DNA of 64,000 bases from VGMA01 sp964655475 (GTDB lineage: Bacteria; Chlamydiota; Chlamydiia; Chlamydiales; VGMA01). The notes beneath the pieces were generated by a model. The model was given only the letters and a program-made list of their open reading frames with translations, had not been told where the DNA came from and did not search any database. Where the stretch lies: the NCBI GenBank assembly GCA_964655475.1, contig CAZZMO010000001.1:228856-292855 (forward strand). The letters are read 5' to 3'. This document shows positions 16,722-25,055 of the stretch, one piece after another (position 1 is the first letter of the stretch; each line of letters begins with the position of its first letter). A program made the position numbers and the translations under genes.

Positions 16722-17027
16722 ATGAAGCTTTATGTAGGCAACCTGCCGTTTAATGTAGATGAAACAGAATTAAAATCTTTATTTTCGAAATATTCTTCAG
16801 TTGTCAGCTGTATCTTGGTTAAAGATCCAGAGACAGGCAGATCACGCGGGTTCGCCTTTGTAGAATTTAGTTCAAGCGACGAAGCAACTCGTGCTATCGC
16901 TGAATACAACAACAAACCGATGTCTCCATCTGGAAGACTCCTTGTTGTTAACGAGGCTCGTCCTCGCGAAGCTAGACCTCCTAGAGATAGAGAGAGATCT
17001 TTCGGTAACCATCGTAACAAGATGTAA
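16722..17027 (+). CDS. RRM-domain RNA-binding protein
   Basis: A 101-residue protein consisting of one RNA recognition motif plus a basic tail. RNP2 is LYVGNL (residues 3-8) and RNP1 is RGFAFVEF (about 43-50). The tail is Arg/Pro-rich (REARPPRDRERSF), where cyanobacterial Rbp-type relatives usually carry Gly-rich tails. Start ATG 16722 has AGAGAAG upstream; GTG 16716 would add two residues. The protein binds single-stranded RNA and may act as a chaperone or regulator. It is monocistronic with a very strong terminator. Confidence 0.92.
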   Translation: MKLYVGNLPFNVDETELKSLFSKYSSVVSCILVKDPETGRSRGFAFVEFSSSDEATRAIAEYNNKPMSPSGRLLVVNEARPREARPPRDRERSFGNHRNKM

Positions 17028-17034
17028 CCATTTA

Positions 17035-17064
17035 AACCCTCTTCATAGAAGAGGGTTTTTTTTT
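17035..17064 (+). terminator. Rho-independent terminator of the RRM gene
   Basis: A 10-bp perfect stem AACCCTCTTC-ATA-GAAGAGGGTT followed by a run of nine T (17056-17064, the first two within the stem). It ends 7 bp after the RRM stop region begins. Confidence 0.93.
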
Positions 17065-17074
17065 GCCCTGGTTC

Positions 17075-17311
17075 TTAGAGCGTATTGCAGATCACGCTTC
17101 CCATAGTGTAAGCTTCAATACAAAAATTGAGACAAGGCTTCGATGTATTGGTGCAGCCTGGATTGCAATTTGCTTCACAGTCTGGATCACTGATTGTTTC
17201 ACACCCTGTCTTACATTTGTCGATACAGCTGTTGATCTCCGCTAAACAGGAGTTATTACACTCCACATAGGCGATGAGAGAAATTTCAAGACATTCCGAT
17301 TTTGTTGGCAT
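17075..17311 (-). CDS. Small cysteine-rich protein (12 Cys in 78 residues)
   Basis: A 78-residue ORF starting MPTKSECLEISLIAYVEC, with cysteines spaced CxxxC or nearby (CNNSCLAEINSCIDKCKTGC). AAGGGA lies before the start. There is no signal peptide or membrane segment and no family is recognised. Such density suggests disulfide-bonded or metal-binding structure. Two other Cys-rich ORFs lie in the window (37593-37940, 63327-63986). It is convergent with the RRM gene. Confidence 0.6.
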   Translation of the reverse strand: MPTKSECLEISLIAYVECNNSCLAEINSCIDKCKTGCETISDPDCEANCNPGCTNTSKPCLNFCIEAYTMGSVICNTL

Positions 17312-17359
17312 AATGCTATCCCTTAAGTTGAGGATATCATACCATTATTTTTGCAAAAA

Positions 17360-18637
17360 TTATCTAACCTGTTGATTTTGAAGCGACTTTTTCATCGAGA
17401 ATAGAGCGGCTACCCCTATTCCTGCGGTAATTCCTGTAATGAGGTCTACAGAAACCGTCATAGAAAAGGTTAGGAGGAGGATGAGCCTATCTCTTATGGG
17501 GATTTTGAAGAGAGATTTCCACTGATGGGCTTCACTCATATTCCAAGCAATCACCATTAAAGTGGCAGCAAGGGCTCCTAAGGGGACATGGTTCACAACA
17601 GGAGCGCAAACGATGAGAATGGCAGCTAAAGAGATCGCATGGATCATTCCAGAGAGGGGGCTGACAGCCCCTGTTTTGACATTCGTAGCGGTTCTTGCGA
17701 TCCCTCCCGTTGCTGGAATCCCTCCGAAAAGGACAGAGGCGATATTGGCCAACCCTTGTCCCATGAGCTCCACATTCGATCGATGCTCTGTCCCCGTCAT
17801 CTGGTCAGCCACCATGGCTGAGAGAAGCGATTCGATCCCGGCCAAAAAGGCAATAGTAAGGGCGTGGGGGAAGATCACCTTCCATTCTTCTAAGGAGAGG
17901 TGGATAGAGGGAAACTGGAAAGAGGGGAGGGTTCTTGGAAGTTCTCCAAAGCGGGTCAAGATCGTTTCCACAGGGAGCTCTAGCCAGAAAGAAATAAATG
18001 TTACGATGGCAATAGAGGTAATTCCCCAAGGAAGTTTAGGGACATATTTCTTGATCAAGAAGATGAGTCCAATCGTAGAGCTCGAGAGGATGAGAGTTGT
18101 CATATGGAATGTGGGGAAAGCCTGATAAAGAGCGATCCACTTCGGTAGAAATTCTGCTGGAAGGTTTGCAACTTCTAGGCCAAAAAAGTCTTTAATTTGG
18201 GAGGAAAAGATCAGTACTGCAATCCCGCTAGTGAAGCCAAGAACGAGGGGTTTAGGGGTGTATTTAATAAACCGTCCAAGCTTGAAGAAGGCAGCGATGA
18301 GGAGTAAAAAGCCTGCAATAAGTGTTGCTACGACAAGGCCATCATATCCGACATGGCTCATGACTCCATAGATCACGACGACAAATGCCCCAGTCGGCCC
18401 TCCTACCTGATAAGCACTACCCCCAAGAAAAGAGATCAAAAAACCAGCTACGATGGCTGTATATAATCCTTGAATAGGGGTCACTCCAGAAGCAATGGCA
18501 AATGCCATCGCTAGCGGCAGGGCAATAACACCCACGGTGACGCCAGCGATCAGATCTTTTTTCAAGCTCGATAAGGAATATTGCTTGATGTGTGTAAAAA
18601 AGAGAGGGACAAATTCACGAAGATAATGATGATTCAT
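17360..18637 (-). CDS. SulP-family anion transporter without STAS domain
   Basis: A 425-residue inner-membrane protein. DLIAGVTVGVIALPLAMAFA (about residues 30-49) is the SulP TM1 signature, followed by GLYTAIVAGFLISFLGGSAY and GGPTGAFVVVIYG; FGGIPATGGIARTATNVKTG lies at about 303-322. It would import sulfate, bicarbonate or an organic anion. The usual cytoplasmic STAS domain is missing: the protein ends soon after the last helix (SMKKSLQNQQVR). I start at ATG 18637 because upstream ATGs (18658, 18667) lie inside a palindrome and there is no clear Shine-Dalgarno for any of them. Confidence 0.9.
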   Translation of the reverse strand: MNHHYLREFVPLFFTHIKQYSLSSLKKDLIAGVTVGVIALPLAMAFAIASGVTPIQGLYTAIVAGFLISFLGGSAYQVGGPTGAFVVVIYGVMSHVGYDGLVVATLIAGFLLLIAAFFKLGRFIKYTPKPLVLGFTSGIAVLIFSSQIKDFFGLEVANLPAEFLPKWIALYQAFPTFHMTTLILSSSTIGLIFLIKKYVPKLPWGITSIAIVTFISFWLELPVETILTRFGELPRTLPSFQFPSIHLSLEEWKVIFPHALTIAFLAGIESLLSAMVADQMTGTEHRSNVELMGQGLANIASVLFGGIPATGGIARTATNVKTGAVSPLSGMIHAISLAAILIVCAPVVNHVPLGALAATLMVIAWNMSEAHQWKSLFKIPIRDRLILLLTFSMTVSVDLITGITAGIGVAALFSMKKSLQNQQVR

Positions 18638-18648
18638 ATCGAAGGAGA

Positions 18649-18670
18649 GACATGCCATTTCTGGCATGTC
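18649..18670. promoter_or_regulatory. 8-bp inverted repeat upstream of the SulP gene
   Basis: GACATGCC-ATTTCT-GGCATGTC is a perfect inverted repeat just upstream of the chosen SulP start and downstream of the small basic ORF. It has no T tract on the minus strand, so an operator or mRNA hairpin is more likely than a terminator. Confidence 0.45.
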
Positions 18671-18686
18671 TTGGACCGAAGATCAA

Positions 18687-18782
18687 CTATTTTTTCTTGT
18701 TTGGCTTTTGCGCAGGTTTTTGTGTCTGTTGTGCTGGTTTAGATTGACCTGGCTTTTGAGCTTGCTTATCTTTCATGTTCAT
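18687..18782 (-). CDS. 31-residue Lys/Gln/Pro-rich basic peptide
   Basis: A short frame from ATG 18782 (or ATG 18776) to TAG 18687. The product has only Lys, Gln, Pro, Ala and a few polar residues, with imperfect repeats such as QAQKPGQSKP and QKPAQKPNKKK. It is strongly basic and predicted disordered, as in histone-like tails or nucleic-acid-binding peptides. It lies between the EEP hydrolase and SulP genes on the same strand. No good Shine-Dalgarno is seen, so expression is unproven, but the low-complexity composition is unlikely for random intergenic DNA. Confidence 0.5.
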   Translation of the reverse strand: MNMKDKQAQKPGQSKPAQQTQKPAQKPNKKK

Positions 18783-18868
18783 AAACGACCCATTGTCTTG
18801 GTTTTATCTAGCAATTTTTTAGACTGCGTCCAAAATGCACTGCTATTGATTCCAATTTTTCTCTTTGG

Positions 18869-19852
18869 CTAATTATTTGCAAGAGATTTCCCTTCAATTT
18901 TTTTCTCCTTAGAAGAGATAAAGCAATCGATGAGAACAGGCATGTGATCGGAGGGAAAATAGCCATCTACAAGTGCTGGATTGATCGCATGAACCAGGAC
19001 AGAAACTTCATTAGAAACATAGATGTGATCGAGTATAACACCTGGCGTTCCGGTTCCTTTGAAGGGTTCTACCTTCTGACTATTCGGCTGATTGGTGAAA
19101 GTAGAATAAGGGCCAATATGACCGATGGTAGCAGCTAGGTAGCTATCTTGAAGGGAAGTTTTAGCCATTTCCTTTTCTATATATGTTCCATCGAAGGCTG
19201 GAAAAGAGGCATCTAGCCAAGCGGGGAAGGTGTTCCAGTCTCCCATCAATAAGATGGGATTCCCTTTTGCAAAAGAGAGGATGTTTTCTTTGACAAAGCG
19301 GACCTCTTCAGCCCTTTTTTCGATGTTGGAGTAACTAAAATGGAGGTTGAATACAGCGACCGTTTGCTTTGTTTTCAGATCTTCGAGTAGCGCCATGGTA
19401 AGGTCTTTTGAATTTGACATAGACCAAACCTCTCCTCGAATGAGTGAGAATCGGTGTTTATTAAAGAAAATCCCATCAATTTCGCTTCTCTTAGGGCTGT
19501 TTTGAAAAACAGCATATGTATTTTCAATCTTCGGAAGTAGGGCATCTAGCTGAGCTTTTTCGAGCTCTTGGAAGCCAATGATGTCAGCTTTTGCATCTTC
19601 AATCACCTCTACCACCCTTGGAAGCCTTGCAGGCCATCGGTATTCAGGCGCCAGGTTGTGGTCGTAATAGGTGAAGAGCATGTTATAGGTCATGACCCGG
19701 AATGCTTCATCTTTATGTGAGAGGGCCTTTGAGATCTCCTCCCACTGACTTTTCTCAAACTGCTTTTGGGGGAGGGAGTCTATCTCTTCTACTTGAGACA
19801 TCAAAGGGGTGATCGACTGTTGAATAACAGCAAGAAAAACTGCAATAAACAT
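18869..19852 (-). CDS. Endonuclease/exonuclease/phosphatase (EEP, DNase I-like) family protein
   Basis: A 327-residue protein with hydrophobic N-terminus MFIAVFLAVIQQSITPLMS (likely signal peptide). Metal and catalytic motifs of the EEP fold are in order: VMTYNMLFT, IIGFQELEKAQ (Glu), FNLHFSY, LLMGDWNTFP (GDxN), ILDHIYVS and SDHMPVL (SDH). It hydrolyses phosphodiesters in DNA, RNA or lipids; with a signal peptide it probably acts outside the cytoplasm. The frame extends to 19915, but GGAGGG placed 8 nt before ATG 19852 fixes the start, and the extra part is a terminator stem. Confidence 0.88.
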   Translation of the reverse strand: MFIAVFLAVIQQSITPLMSQVEEIDSLPQKQFEKSQWEEISKALSHKDEAFRVMTYNMLFTYYDHNLAPEYRWPARLPRVVEVIEDAKADIIGFQELEKAQLDALLPKIENTYAVFQNSPKRSEIDGIFFNKHRFSLIRGEVWSMSNSKDLTMALLEDLKTKQTVAVFNLHFSYSNIEKRAEEVRFVKENILSFAKGNPILLMGDWNTFPAWLDASFPAFDGTYIEKEMAKTSLQDSYLAATIGHIGPYSTFTNQPNSQKVEPFKGTGTPGVILDHIYVSNEVSVLVHAINPALVDGYFPSDHMPVLIDCFISSKEKKIEGKSLANN

Positions 19853-19865
19853 GGAAAAACCCTCC

Positions 19866-19901
19866 AAAAAAAAGGCACTGAAAGTATTCTCTTTCAGTGC
19901 C
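19866..19901 (-). terminator. Terminator of the paralog operon
   Basis: An 11-bp perfect stem (GGCACTGAAAG 19874-19884 with CTTTCAGTGCC 19891-19901) followed on the minus strand by eight T residues. The next gene's GGAGGG ribosome site begins right after the T run. Confidence 0.92.
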
Positions 19902-19925
19902 AAGGTTTTTCGCAATATTTTTTTA

Positions 19926-21191
19926 TTAGGCGTGGCTTCTTGCTTCTTTAATAGCCTTTAAGCTTTGCTGGATCCCGTTGAATAGTTTCCAAGGATCTTG
20001 TACAACAGCATCAAGAAGTTTTCTACAATTTCCATGCTGAGCAAATGTGCCGACTGGAACTCTAGTAAATCTTTCGAAGGCAGAGACCTGTCTTTGCCAC
20101 TCTTGAGGACTCATTTCCTTTTTTGCGTCTGTCATTTGTTTAGCCAAGGCATCTAAAATAAGATTTGCAGTCAAGCCGTTTGCTGCTGCGGTCAGGTAGC
20201 CGATATTTTCTTTTGTAGAAAGGATTCCAGCGAGCGTTTCAAACATAGAGAGGACGCGGAGCTTGTCACCAGGCTGACCAGGATTTTGTACCCAAGAGGG
20301 ATCCCAATCTTTCGCAAAGGCCATCATCATTCTAGTGATATCTGGCAGGTGCTTCCCTTTTCGGACGGTCGCAAGAAGATCCCCTTTATCAAAAACGTCT
20401 TGGGCTCTTCTTGATTGAGCTGGAACTACAGTTGCAGCAATAGCAACGTGTTGTGGCTCTACTTCTTGACGCTCTCGGAGCGGTGGCAATATTGTTGGCT
20501 CGTTACTTGAGCGGCTCTCATCTAATAGAGGTTGAACAATGATATCGTTTGCGCTAGGGTTACTTTGTGTCATCGTTGGCACATAACTTGCAGCTGCCAT
20601 TTGTGGAGGAAAAGTTTCATCTTGTTTTTCTAAAGAAGCTGGGAGCTCGCTATCAATGATTGACTGTCCAATAGAGGTAGTTGTCAGCATGACTGTGGGA
20701 TCGATTCGTGTTATTATACCTTCTTCTGAATTTTCATCTCCGTTTGCAGGGGAACAACCAAAAAAGCGTTTCTTTTTTTCGATCTCTTTCTCGCCATCTG
20801 CTGGCTCAGAAGAATCAATCTCTTCCTCTTCTTCATCACCCATATCATCTAGGTTAACTTCTTCTTCGACATTTGCAGGTGGGGGGGCGACTTCAACAGC
20901 AGGTTTCAACATAACGAGAGTGTCTTTGATCCAGAATGCGAAGAATGTAATTGCAGGAAAGAGTGGGCAGATGAAACTCAAGATCCACATCCCTACTACG
21001 CGCATTTTGTCGAGGGTGCTAGAGGTTTCATCAAATGTATATCCACCTTTGGCAAAAGCTTCTACATAAGAAAATTTACTATCCTTTACTTCTTCAGTTT
21101 TGACACCTTCTTCCTTAATAACTTCTGCTTCTGGATAGATAGGAACTCCCATTTCGATAGGGATTCCAGTTACAACTTGATTGATTAACAT
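19926..21191 (-). CDS. Membrane protein of a tandem paralogous family (copy 2)
   Basis: A 421-residue protein. The N-terminal FSYVEAFAKGGYTFDETS (about residues 40-57) is followed by one hydrophobic stretch (MWILSFICPLFPAITFFAFWI, about 68-88). A long Ser/Glu/Pro-rich linker with the acidic run DDMGDEEEEEID comes next. The C-terminal helical domain (about 275-421) ends with WQRQVSAFERFTRVPVGTFA. The first and last parts are shared with the upstream gene 21223-22491, so the pair arose by duplication. No known family is recognised. One hydrophobic hairpin-like segment plus a cytosol-facing domain resembles chlamydial inclusion or secreted membrane proteins, but no secretion signal can be verified. 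Confidence 0.75.
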   Translation of the reverse strand: MLINQVVTGIPIEMGVPIYPEAEVIKEEGVKTEEVKDSKFSYVEAFAKGGYTFDETSSTLDKMRVVGMWILSFICPLFPAITFFAFWIKDTLVMLKPAVEVAPPPANVEEEVNLDDMGDEEEEEIDSSEPADGEKEIEKKKRFFGCSPANGDENSEEGIITRIDPTVMLTTTSIGQSIIDSELPASLEKQDETFPPQMAAASYVPTMTQSNPSANDIIVQPLLDESRSSNEPTILPPLRERQEVEPQHVAIAATVVPAQSRRAQDVFDKGDLLATVRKGKHLPDITRMMMAFAKDWDPSWVQNPGQPGDKLRVLSMFETLAGILSTKENIGYLTAAANGLTANLILDALAKQMTDAKKEMSPQEWQRQVSAFERFTRVPVGTFAQHGNCRKLLDAVVQDPWKLFNGIQQSLKAIKEARSHA

Positions 21192-21222
21192 ATTATGAAA
21201 CCTTTATTTATTTTTATGATAA

Positions 21223-22491
21223 TTATTTTGCCGCCTGGGCGATCCTTCTTTGAACTACTTCATGCAAAGCGTTTCGATTTGCTATAATTGTGTCGATGAA
21301 TTCTTGAGTTGTGAGTCTTGCATAAGTGCCAGGTTCAACGTTGCAGTAAGCTTCAAATTTAGCGATTTCAGCTTGCCATTTCGGCTCTCCCATGGCTTTT
21401 CTTTTCACATCCATTCCTGCCCAACCACCGCAAAATTCTTTGTAGGGGTTCACTGAAATAAAGATCCAGACGTTTTTACGAGTTTTGAGTGTAGCAAGGT
21501 GCTGGATTGACTCTCGATTAGATAAGATGATGGCGAGAGTTTGCGTGGGCAAAATCCCATCCAAGTAAGTAATGATTGGCTTTTCTTTTAGTGCTTGAAT
21601 CGAGCTACCATCTCCTGTAGCCATTGTTCGGATCATCGTGTGCACTGCCTGTTGATAGTTCTCGCCAACACCAGATAAGATATTATGGCAAGGTTTAAGC
21701 CGTGGTCGATTGTCTACAGGTTTAGGTGGAATTGCAATCGTCTCTCTATGAGGTGGCGGCGTGAAAGAAGGTTTCACTTGTGGGATTCGCTCTTGAAAGT
21801 GTACTTCAGGGCTTGATGTGACTTTTCCTTGTTCCATATGAGGAGGAGCATCTATGATGGCAGCCTCATTGGAGATGTTAGTTGGGCTGACCATGACAAA
21901 AGGGCTATCCTTTTCACCCTCTACATGCAAAGAAGTTGTCTGATTAGCCGTTGCAAATAAGGGGAATTCTGGCTGGATCGGCATAAAATCTGAAGAACGA
22001 GAGGTAGTATCATCCTCTTTCGAAGAAGTGGTCGGGATGATAGATGATGCTGCTACTTCATGAGTGTGGAGAAGTTCTTTGCTTTGCTCTCTCGATAATA
22101 TAGGTTTTTGATTGGATGGGGGAGCCTCTTCTATCGAGTCCTCTTCATCATCTGAGCCTAACATCTCTTCACCAGAATGGGCCATAGCTTCTGCTTCTTC
22201 ATTCGATGGAGGGGCGATCTGGAATTCGGGGCGATCTGGTACGGTAAATAGATCTGATAGATCTTTGACCCAACAGACAAAAAAGGTGATGAGGGGAAAG
22301 ATGGGGAAGACGAAGCTTAATATCCACATCCCAATGACTCGGACCTTGTCGGACGTATCTGATTGAGAGCCAAATGTATAGCCGCCAGAAGCGAAGGCCT
22401 CAACAAAGGAAAAATACTCTTCAGTCTCTTCGACTGGAGGTGGTAGCGTCGAGGATGGGGAATGGCCTATCCCAGTGGCTTCTAATGACAT
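21223..22491 (-). CDS. Membrane protein of a tandem paralogous family (copy 1)
   Basis: A 422-residue paralog of the next gene. YFSFVEAFASGGYTFGSQSD (about residues 26-45) and the hydrophobic MWILSFVFPIFPLITFFVCW (about 53-72) match it nearly residue for residue. The linker (about 80-265) differs and is Ser/Pro/Glu-rich. The C-terminal domain shares WQAEIAKFEAYCNVEPGTYA with WQRQVSAFERFTRVPVGTFA. AGGTG precedes the start by 5 nt. The stop is 31 bp before the paralog, so they form one operon ending at the terminator at 19866. The pattern suggests conserved anchoring and C-terminal parts with a fast-evolving linker. Confidence 0.75.
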   Translation of the reverse strand: MSLEATGIGHSPSSTLPPPVEETEEYFSFVEAFASGGYTFGSQSDTSDKVRVIGMWILSFVFPIFPLITFFVCWVKDLSDLFTVPDRPEFQIAPPSNEEAEAMAHSGEEMLGSDDEEDSIEEAPPSNQKPILSREQSKELLHTHEVAASSIIPTTSSKEDDTTSRSSDFMPIQPEFPLFATANQTTSLHVEGEKDSPFVMVSPTNISNEAAIIDAPPHMEQGKVTSSPEVHFQERIPQVKPSFTPPPHRETIAIPPKPVDNRPRLKPCHNILSGVGENYQQAVHTMIRTMATGDGSSIQALKEKPIITYLDGILPTQTLAIILSNRESIQHLATLKTRKNVWIFISVNPYKEFCGGWAGMDVKRKAMGEPKWQAEIAKFEAYCNVEPGTYARLTTQEFIDTIIANRNALHEVVQRRIAQAAK

Positions 22492-22582
22492 ATAAACACC
22501 TAATTTAATAATAATACCGTGATATTATATACAAATCAAGGTTTAAATGTCAAATTATCAATACATTAAATATTTTTATATA

Positions 22583-23296
22583 TTATTTTCCAAATAACCC
22601 CTTAAAGGAGTTAAATACTGTCTCAAAAGCGGTATCTGAGACTTGGAAAGGAAATTCTAGGGTCGATTGGATGGCATACTTCCAAAAGACTGCTTGGACG
22701 ACGTGGTTGAGGATCGCTTCAGCGACTCTTCCTGTTAGATCACCATTTTCTGTCTGGACATCTTCAAATTTTAAGGATTTGAGGGGAGCTAATTTTGTGG
22801 GTTTATCAGATCCAGGTAGTAGAAGTTGAAAATTTAAGTTTTTAAGTACCAGTTCATTAATGATTGCATTTCGGCTTGATCCCGTATCTGTTTGATCAGA
22901 TTCTTCACTCTGGAGGCGCTCTATAATCGAATTCCAGTTTCCACGAGAGTGCTTTGCGTCATAAAACTCAATGTTCATGTCGACGTCTAAAAAGAGGAAC
23001 TCCTCAAAAACGATCGTCTTTCGGAAGTAGTGGTCAAAAGGGGCTTTAATGCCTATGTGTTTGATTTTCATGGCATATGGAAGCTTTGAGCCTGGAGGGT
23101 TCCCAATGACGATATTGTCGATCACAATGAGGTCTTTTTCATAGGAGATGTTCTCTATCGTGACCAAGACCCCCAATTTATGGGAAAGGATCTTTTCAGT
23201 AATGGGGCCGAGCTGCCAGATAGTGATCGCAAGGGTCGCAACTAAAATAAGGGAGGCAATGCCTAGTATAACAAGGAGTCTTTTCATATTACTCAT
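22583..23296 (-). CDS. AsmA-like membrane-anchored protein
   Basis: A 237-residue protein with an N-terminal anchor (LLVILGIASLILVATLAITIW, about residues 6-26) and a beta-rich periplasmic part. The pattern LGVLVTIENISYEKDLIVID followed by VIGNPPGSKLPYAMKI resembles the start of AsmA/DUF748-type proteins, which act in outer-membrane lipid homeostasis. It is much shorter than AsmA itself. An ATG at 23287 is an alternative start. It lies after groEL with a hairpin between them, so it is probably separate from the heat-shock operon. Confidence 0.6.
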   Translation of the reverse strand: MSNMKRLLVILGIASLILVATLAITIWQLGPITEKILSHKLGVLVTIENISYEKDLIVIDNIVIGNPPGSKLPYAMKIKHIGIKAPFDHYFRKTIVFEEFLFLDVDMNIEFYDAKHSRGNWNSIIERLQSEESDQTDTGSSRNAIINELVLKNLNFQLLLPGSDKPTKLAPLKSLKFEDVQTENGDLTGRVAEAILNHVVQAVFWKYAIQSTLEFPFQVSDTAFETVFNSFKGLFGK

Positions 23297-23364
23297 TGTA
23301 TAGGGGAAGGGGGGAATAGAAATAAACTGAAAATAGAGCAGCAGTCTCTAAGTGACTGAATGAT

Positions 23365-23390
23365 AAGGCGCTTTTTTGCAAAAGCGCCTT
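23365..23390 (-). terminator. Hairpin terminator of groES-groEL
   Basis: An 11-bp stem AAGGCGCTTTT-TTGC-AAAAGCGCCTT right after the groEL stop. The T tract on the minus strand is short (TTATCATT). Confidence 0.7.
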
Positions 23391-23404
23391 AATCGAATCT
23401 CTGA

Positions 23405-25030
23405 TTAGTACATATCAGCTGGCATTGCAGCTTCAGACTTTTTCTCAGATGGGACTTCTGTGATGGTCGCTTCTGTTGTGAGAAGGAGACCTGCAATAGA
23501 AGCTGCGTTTTCGAGGGCAGAACGGACCACTTTTGTTGGGTCAATTACGCCAGCGGCAACGAGATCTTCGAAAGTGTCTGTCAATGCGTTATATCCAAAG
23601 TTATAGGATTTGCTGAGTACTTCGCGAATCACGACGGATGCTTCTTTTCCAGCATTCATCACGATCTGACGCATTGGAGAAGAGAGAGCGTCGCGAACGA
23701 TCGTCATCCCTGCTTTAAGGTCAGCATCTTCTGTTGCTTGGATGAGAGCTTCTACGTCAGAAACGCAGCGCAAGAGGGCAACACCGCCACCAGGGACGAT
23801 CCCTTCTTCAACAGCCGCTTTTGTCGCATGAACAGCGTCATCTACGCGATCTTTAATTTCTTTAAGTTCAGTTTCTGTCGCAGCACCGACACGGATAACA
23901 GCGACTCCACCAGTAAGTTTTGCAAGACGCTCTTGGAGTTTTTCTCTGTCGTAATCAGAAGTAGATTCTTTGATTTGGCGACGGATTTGCTCTGCGCGTG
24001 AGTTGATTGCTTCTGGTTTCCCTGCGCCATCGATGACCATAGTTTCATCTTTCTTGACGAGGACCTTTTTCGCTCTTCCGAGCTGGTTCAGTGTCGCTTT
24101 TTCAAGCTTCATTCCAAGCTCTTCACTGATCACTTCAGCACCTGTTAAGATCGCGATATCTTGGAGCATCTCTTTGCGGCGATCTCCAAAGCCAGGAGCC
24201 TTAATACAGACTACTTTTAGGTTAGCGCGAAGTCTATTGACGATCAATGTAGCAAGGGCTTCCCCTTCAACATCTTCTGCGATTACGAGAAGTGGTCTTC
24301 CTGACTCAACAGCTGCCTGTAGGACTGGGAGAAACTCTTTCATTGCAGAGATTTTTTTGTCGTAGATGAGGACATAAGCATCTTCAAATTCTGCTTGTTG
24401 CTTATCTGCATCTGTGATGAAGTACTGAGAAATGTATCCACGATCAAGGCTCATTCCCATGACGCACTCGAGCTCGTTAGACATTGTTTTCCCTTCTTCA
24501 ACAGTGATCACCCCTTCCTTGCCGACTTTATCCATTCCTTTAGCGATGAGTTCACCGATGGCTGGATCGTTGTTCGCAGAAATGGTTCCTACTTGAGCGA
24601 TTTCTTTGTTGCTGTTGACTTTCTTGCTGTTCTTCTTGAGTCCTTCAACAGCAGCCACAACTGCTTTATCGATTCCACGCTTGAGTTGAACAGGGTTTGC
24701 GCCTGATACAACAAGTCTTTGGCCGTTTACATAGATCGCTTGAGCGAGAACAGTAGCTGTTGTGGTTCCATCTCCAGCGACATCGTTAGTTTTGCTCGCT
24801 ACTTCTTTAACGAGCTGAGCGCCCATGTTTTCAACAGGGTCTTTGAGTTCGATCTCTTTTGCAACGCTCACACCATCTTTTGTGATGAGTGGGCTTCCAA
24901 AAGATTTGTCTAAAATGACGTTTCTTCCTTTCGGACCGAGAGTGACTTTAACTGCATCAGCTAGCGTGTTAACCCCTTTAAGGATTTTTGCACGTGCTTC
25001 ATCGCTCGTGGTGACAGTTTTCTTTGCCAT
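23405..25030 (-). CDS. groEL: Chaperonin GroEL (Hsp60)
   Basis: A 541-residue Hsp60 that folds proteins with GroES in an ATP-driven double ring. LGPKGRNVILDKSFGSPLIT (about residues 31-50), the ATP-site VAGDGTTTATVLAQAI (about 84-99) and the signature AAVEEGIVPGGGVALLRC (about 399-416) are present, with catalytic Asp at about 397-400. The C-terminus is EAAMPADMY instead of a GGM repeat tail. It is co-transcribed with groES, 25 bp upstream. Chlamydiae carry several groEL copies; linkage to groES marks this as the canonical one. Confidence 0.98.
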   Translation of the reverse strand: MAKKTVTTSDEARAKILKGVNTLADAVKVTLGPKGRNVILDKSFGSPLITKDGVSVAKEIELKDPVENMGAQLVKEVASKTNDVAGDGTTTATVLAQAIYVNGQRLVVSGANPVQLKRGIDKAVVAAVEGLKKNSKKVNSNKEIAQVGTISANNDPAIGELIAKGMDKVGKEGVITVEEGKTMSNELECVMGMSLDRGYISQYFITDADKQQAEFEDAYVLIYDKKISAMKEFLPVLQAAVESGRPLLVIAEDVEGEALATLIVNRLRANLKVVCIKAPGFGDRRKEMLQDIAILTGAEVISEELGMKLEKATLNQLGRAKKVLVKKDETMVIDGAGKPEAINSRAEQIRRQIKESTSDYDREKLQERLAKLTGGVAVIRVGAATETELKEIKDRVDDAVHATKAAVEEGIVPGGGVALLRCVSDVEALIQATEDADLKAGMTIVRDALSSPMRQIVMNAGKEASVVIREVLSKSYNFGYNALTDTFEDLVAAGVIDPTKVVRSALENAASIAGLLLTTEATITEVPSEKKSEAAMPADMY

Positions 25031-25055
25031 AACGATTTCTCCTATTATTTAATTT

